From NCBI RefSeq assembly GCF_028389875.1, contig NC_084663.1:215660876-215724875 (forward strand): a stretch of DNA of 64,000 nucleotides. The letters run 5' to 3'. This document shows, piece by piece, positions 61,489 through 64,000 of the stretch. Within the stretch, counting starts at the first letter, position 1. The number at the start of each line of letters is the position of its first letter. The DNA comes from Rhea pennata. Its lineage: Eukaryota; Chordata; Aves; Rheiformes; Rheidae. The notes beneath the pieces are model-generated. The model saw nothing but the letters and a program-made list of their open reading frames with translations, was not told the origin of the DNA and did no database searches. Position numbers and translations under genes: made by a program.

Positions 61489-64000
61489 GTAAGTGGCCTT
61501 TAGAGATGTGAGAGCGAACGCTGCTGCCGATGGGTAGAAAGGCAGGAAAGCTCCTGGCACATGGGGAAGGCAGGGGTGCATCCCTGGTACCTGCGGTGAC
61601 TCTGCACCGGGTCTTGTTTGGGTAGGCATTTGGTACAGCTCTTGGGAGAGGGCGCTGGGGCTAACTGCCCCCACGCCTGCTCTTTTGGCTGCCTGATTTG
61701 GGGTTGTGCTGGGGCATCACTCGGGAGCTGTTTAGCAGTTTTAAATTCTCTGGGGTGTGAGCAAGTGTATTTCTTGGGTCCGGTGTGAGACCAGTCTCTG
61801 GGAGGTGTGCTTGTCTTCTGCCCACTGAATCCTCCTGTAGCTGTAGCTCTGCAGAGAGATCTCTCTTGGCACAGGTAGCGCCCAGGATGCTTTATGAGCA
61901 TCAGAACTGCGTTAGCAAAATACATCTGCTGGCAGGGCAGCGCTGACCTCATCTGCAGTGAGTGCCAGGGACTTGATTTGGAGCAGTCTGCTCTAGGTCT
62001 GCCCAGCAGTGCCTGGAAAGGATCTCATTGTGTGCCCAGCAGTCAGCTGATACTGGAGAGCAGCAGTTTGCACCCCGCGGCCTGCTGGGTTTTCTTTCCC
62101 CAGCAGCGGACCAGGAGCATTTTACTAAAGCTCCTGTGAGAGGCAGGGTTCAGAGAATGTCTCTTCACTAAAACCAGTTTATGTGTGGGGGAAACAAGTG
62201 TCATCAAAACACAGGGGAAACAGAAACATCTGAGAACCAGCTGAACTTCTTTGGCCATTCCCTGGTCTCTCTGAGTAACCCTCTGGTATTGAGGTGTTCC
62301 GCTGCCCAGGTGGCTGCCCTGAACTGGTACAGAATAAACATTTTTGATAGCTTGCATAGGATGGGAGTGGGCATTGCTGCTCTTCTGTATTCACCACACC
62401 TGATGTTTCATGTTTCTCGCTAGCCTCTCCCACCCAGTGCAGGCATCCAGGGAGCCCTGTGCTATGAGCCACTGTTTGAGCGAGCTCCTGCAGCAGAGGA
62501 GGAGAGCCCTCCTGGCCTGCAGCCAGAGGATGCTCCTTCCATTCTCCGGGATGTCAGAGGAAGCAGCCTGGCTCTGTTGCACCCTGGGGCTGAGATCTGG
62601 CCTAGATCAAGGGCCAAAGAGGATATTGGTGTGCAGCTAATTGGCACATGTGTTCTGCTGCTTGTAATTGCAGGAAGTTGCTGCTTAGCAATGTCTGGGT
62701 GATTTGTGAGCCTGGTCAGGGACAACAGTAACAGGGATGCTCTGTGCTCCCTCTGTTAATGGCAGGGCTGGCAGCTGTACATAGTCCAGCTGTGCTGCAT
62801 GCTTATTGCCTCTGCTTTTGCATCTACGCTTTTTCCTTCCCAGTCCCACTTCCACTACCTGCTGTCTGGGTGTCTGCCTACACCCTGCAGCTTCCCCTCT
62901 GTTTGAAGCTCCCAGCCTACATGTGCCTCTACAGACCTTCACTGTCAGGCATGAGACATGGGGCCATGCAAAGTACTGACTGACTCCTTCCCTGGTCCAG
63001 GCAGCCTCAGCCCATGCTTTGCAACAAACTGCAGCAGCTCAGAAACTCCCCAGTTGCTGGCATGTGCTGGGAAGTTATAGCAGAGGCACAAACAGTTGCA
63101 GCTCTTGCTCTTGCCACCTGAGGAGAGAGAAACCCAAACTCGGTATTAGCAGGATAGGACTGTGACACTCAGCTGAGCAGTGTGGGCTGTACCCAGGAGA
63201 GGGCAGTGCCACCCGCACAAACGCCCAGTTCATTGCAGTGCTGCATATGTCCCTGGACGGCTCTGTCAGCTGTCCCCCTGCATGCTCTTCCCCCAGCAGG
63301 AGAGCTCAGGCTAGTCCAGACAGCTTGCTGGTGGTGAGTTAGGAAACAGAAAGCAGGCATGATAGAGTTTTCTAGTATAACTTTAGACTCATTTAAACCT
63401 TAATCTCTCCAATCACCTCTTGTCTTGGTATAACAACTTAAAGGCACTGAAAACCCGGTGGTGTGGTAGAGCTGACCTCGCAGGTTGTCTTGTTCAGACT
63501 TCACGGTGCGATTCAAGACACATGTTCTCTGCTATTCCGCGCCCTGTCTCATTAGGCAGTGCCAGTAAAGCTGAGCAGAGACATGTTGTTGCTTGAGTTA
63601 CGGAACACTTACTGATGATGTTCATTTCTCAATTTTTTTCAGCTCAAAGACTATTAGAAAAAACAGTCAGATGTTTACAATTCTCCAGATCATGTTCTCT
63701 GGTACACACTCTCTTCATCTGCTGTTAAGAACTTGTTTTTCCGGGCTGTGTGAATTGGGAAGCTGGCCTTTTTCAAGTGCCTTGTTCAGCCAACTGCTTG
63801 TCATGGCCCTTTATGCAATCAAGCAGTGTAACTGCAACTACCAGTAAGAGGAAAAGGAATCTGAAGGGACCTGGTTGGGAAGCAGGACTGTATTTTAGGT
63901 GCTTGGTCTGAAGTGTAGAAAATGGATGTGTGAGAGAGAATGGTGTGAGGTACAAAGATGTAGTTTTTGAAACCATGAGCTAGGTCATTGTTTTGCTCAA
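61489..64000 (+). other. CLPB: CLPB intron 2 (continues past the window)
   Basis: I searched by eye for the next ankyrin segment (LGWTALMVAA-like) and did not find it, so exon 3 lies beyond the right edge. Confidence 0.65.

Noticed and set aside
61489..64000. CLPB exon 3 near 63,640 (poly-pyrimidine tract then CAG)
   Set aside because: The following sequence does not encode the ankyrin segment expected after exon 2 and soon meets stops.

Overview
This is a GC-rich vertebrate nuclear window, most likely from a bird. Coding sequence is split into short exons with GT-AG introns. The dispersed repeats are all CR1 LINE fragments; one ends in the avian-type ATTCTGTG octamer tail. The rest is CpG-rich sequence and many minisatellites. 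There is no operon structure. Protein identities rest on family sequence knowledge; no database was searched.

Layout. 1-7,350: AT-richer intergenic DNA with one old CR1 copy. 7,350-12,000: CpG-rich sequence with a lone TATA-like box, CA/TG-rich DNA and no recognisable exon. 12,005-38,551, minus strand: ARAP1. I rebuilt 32 coding exons whose splice phases agree at all 31 junctions, giving 1,437 residues from SAM domain to a C-terminus ending LLRDV. 48,930-53,773, minus strand: STARD10, six coding exons, 270 residues, full START domain. 57,163-61,488, plus strand: the first two coding exons of CLPB; the rest lies past the right edge. STARD10 and CLPB are divergent, with about 3.4 kb between their start codons.

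Functions. ARAP1 is a multi-PH-domain GAP for Arf and Rho GTPases at membranes. STARD10 is a phospholipid transfer protein. CLPB is a mitochondrial intermembrane-space AAA+ disaggregase. ARAP1 and STARD10 are tandem neighbours in human too. As I recall the human map, ATG16L2 lies beyond STARD10, and CLPB lies on the other side of ARAP1 beyond PDE2A. CLPB in the ATG16L2 position would therefore be a rearrangement.

The most unusual property is minisatellite load. About a dozen distinct tandem arrays occupy introns and spacers. The largest are a roughly 4-kb 19-bp array and a 1.75-kb 46-bp array inside ARAP1. Neither period is a multiple of 3 and the units lack stop codons, so they create artificial open frames of hundreds to over a thousand codons. 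Several arrays share a TGCAC or GTGCAC core.
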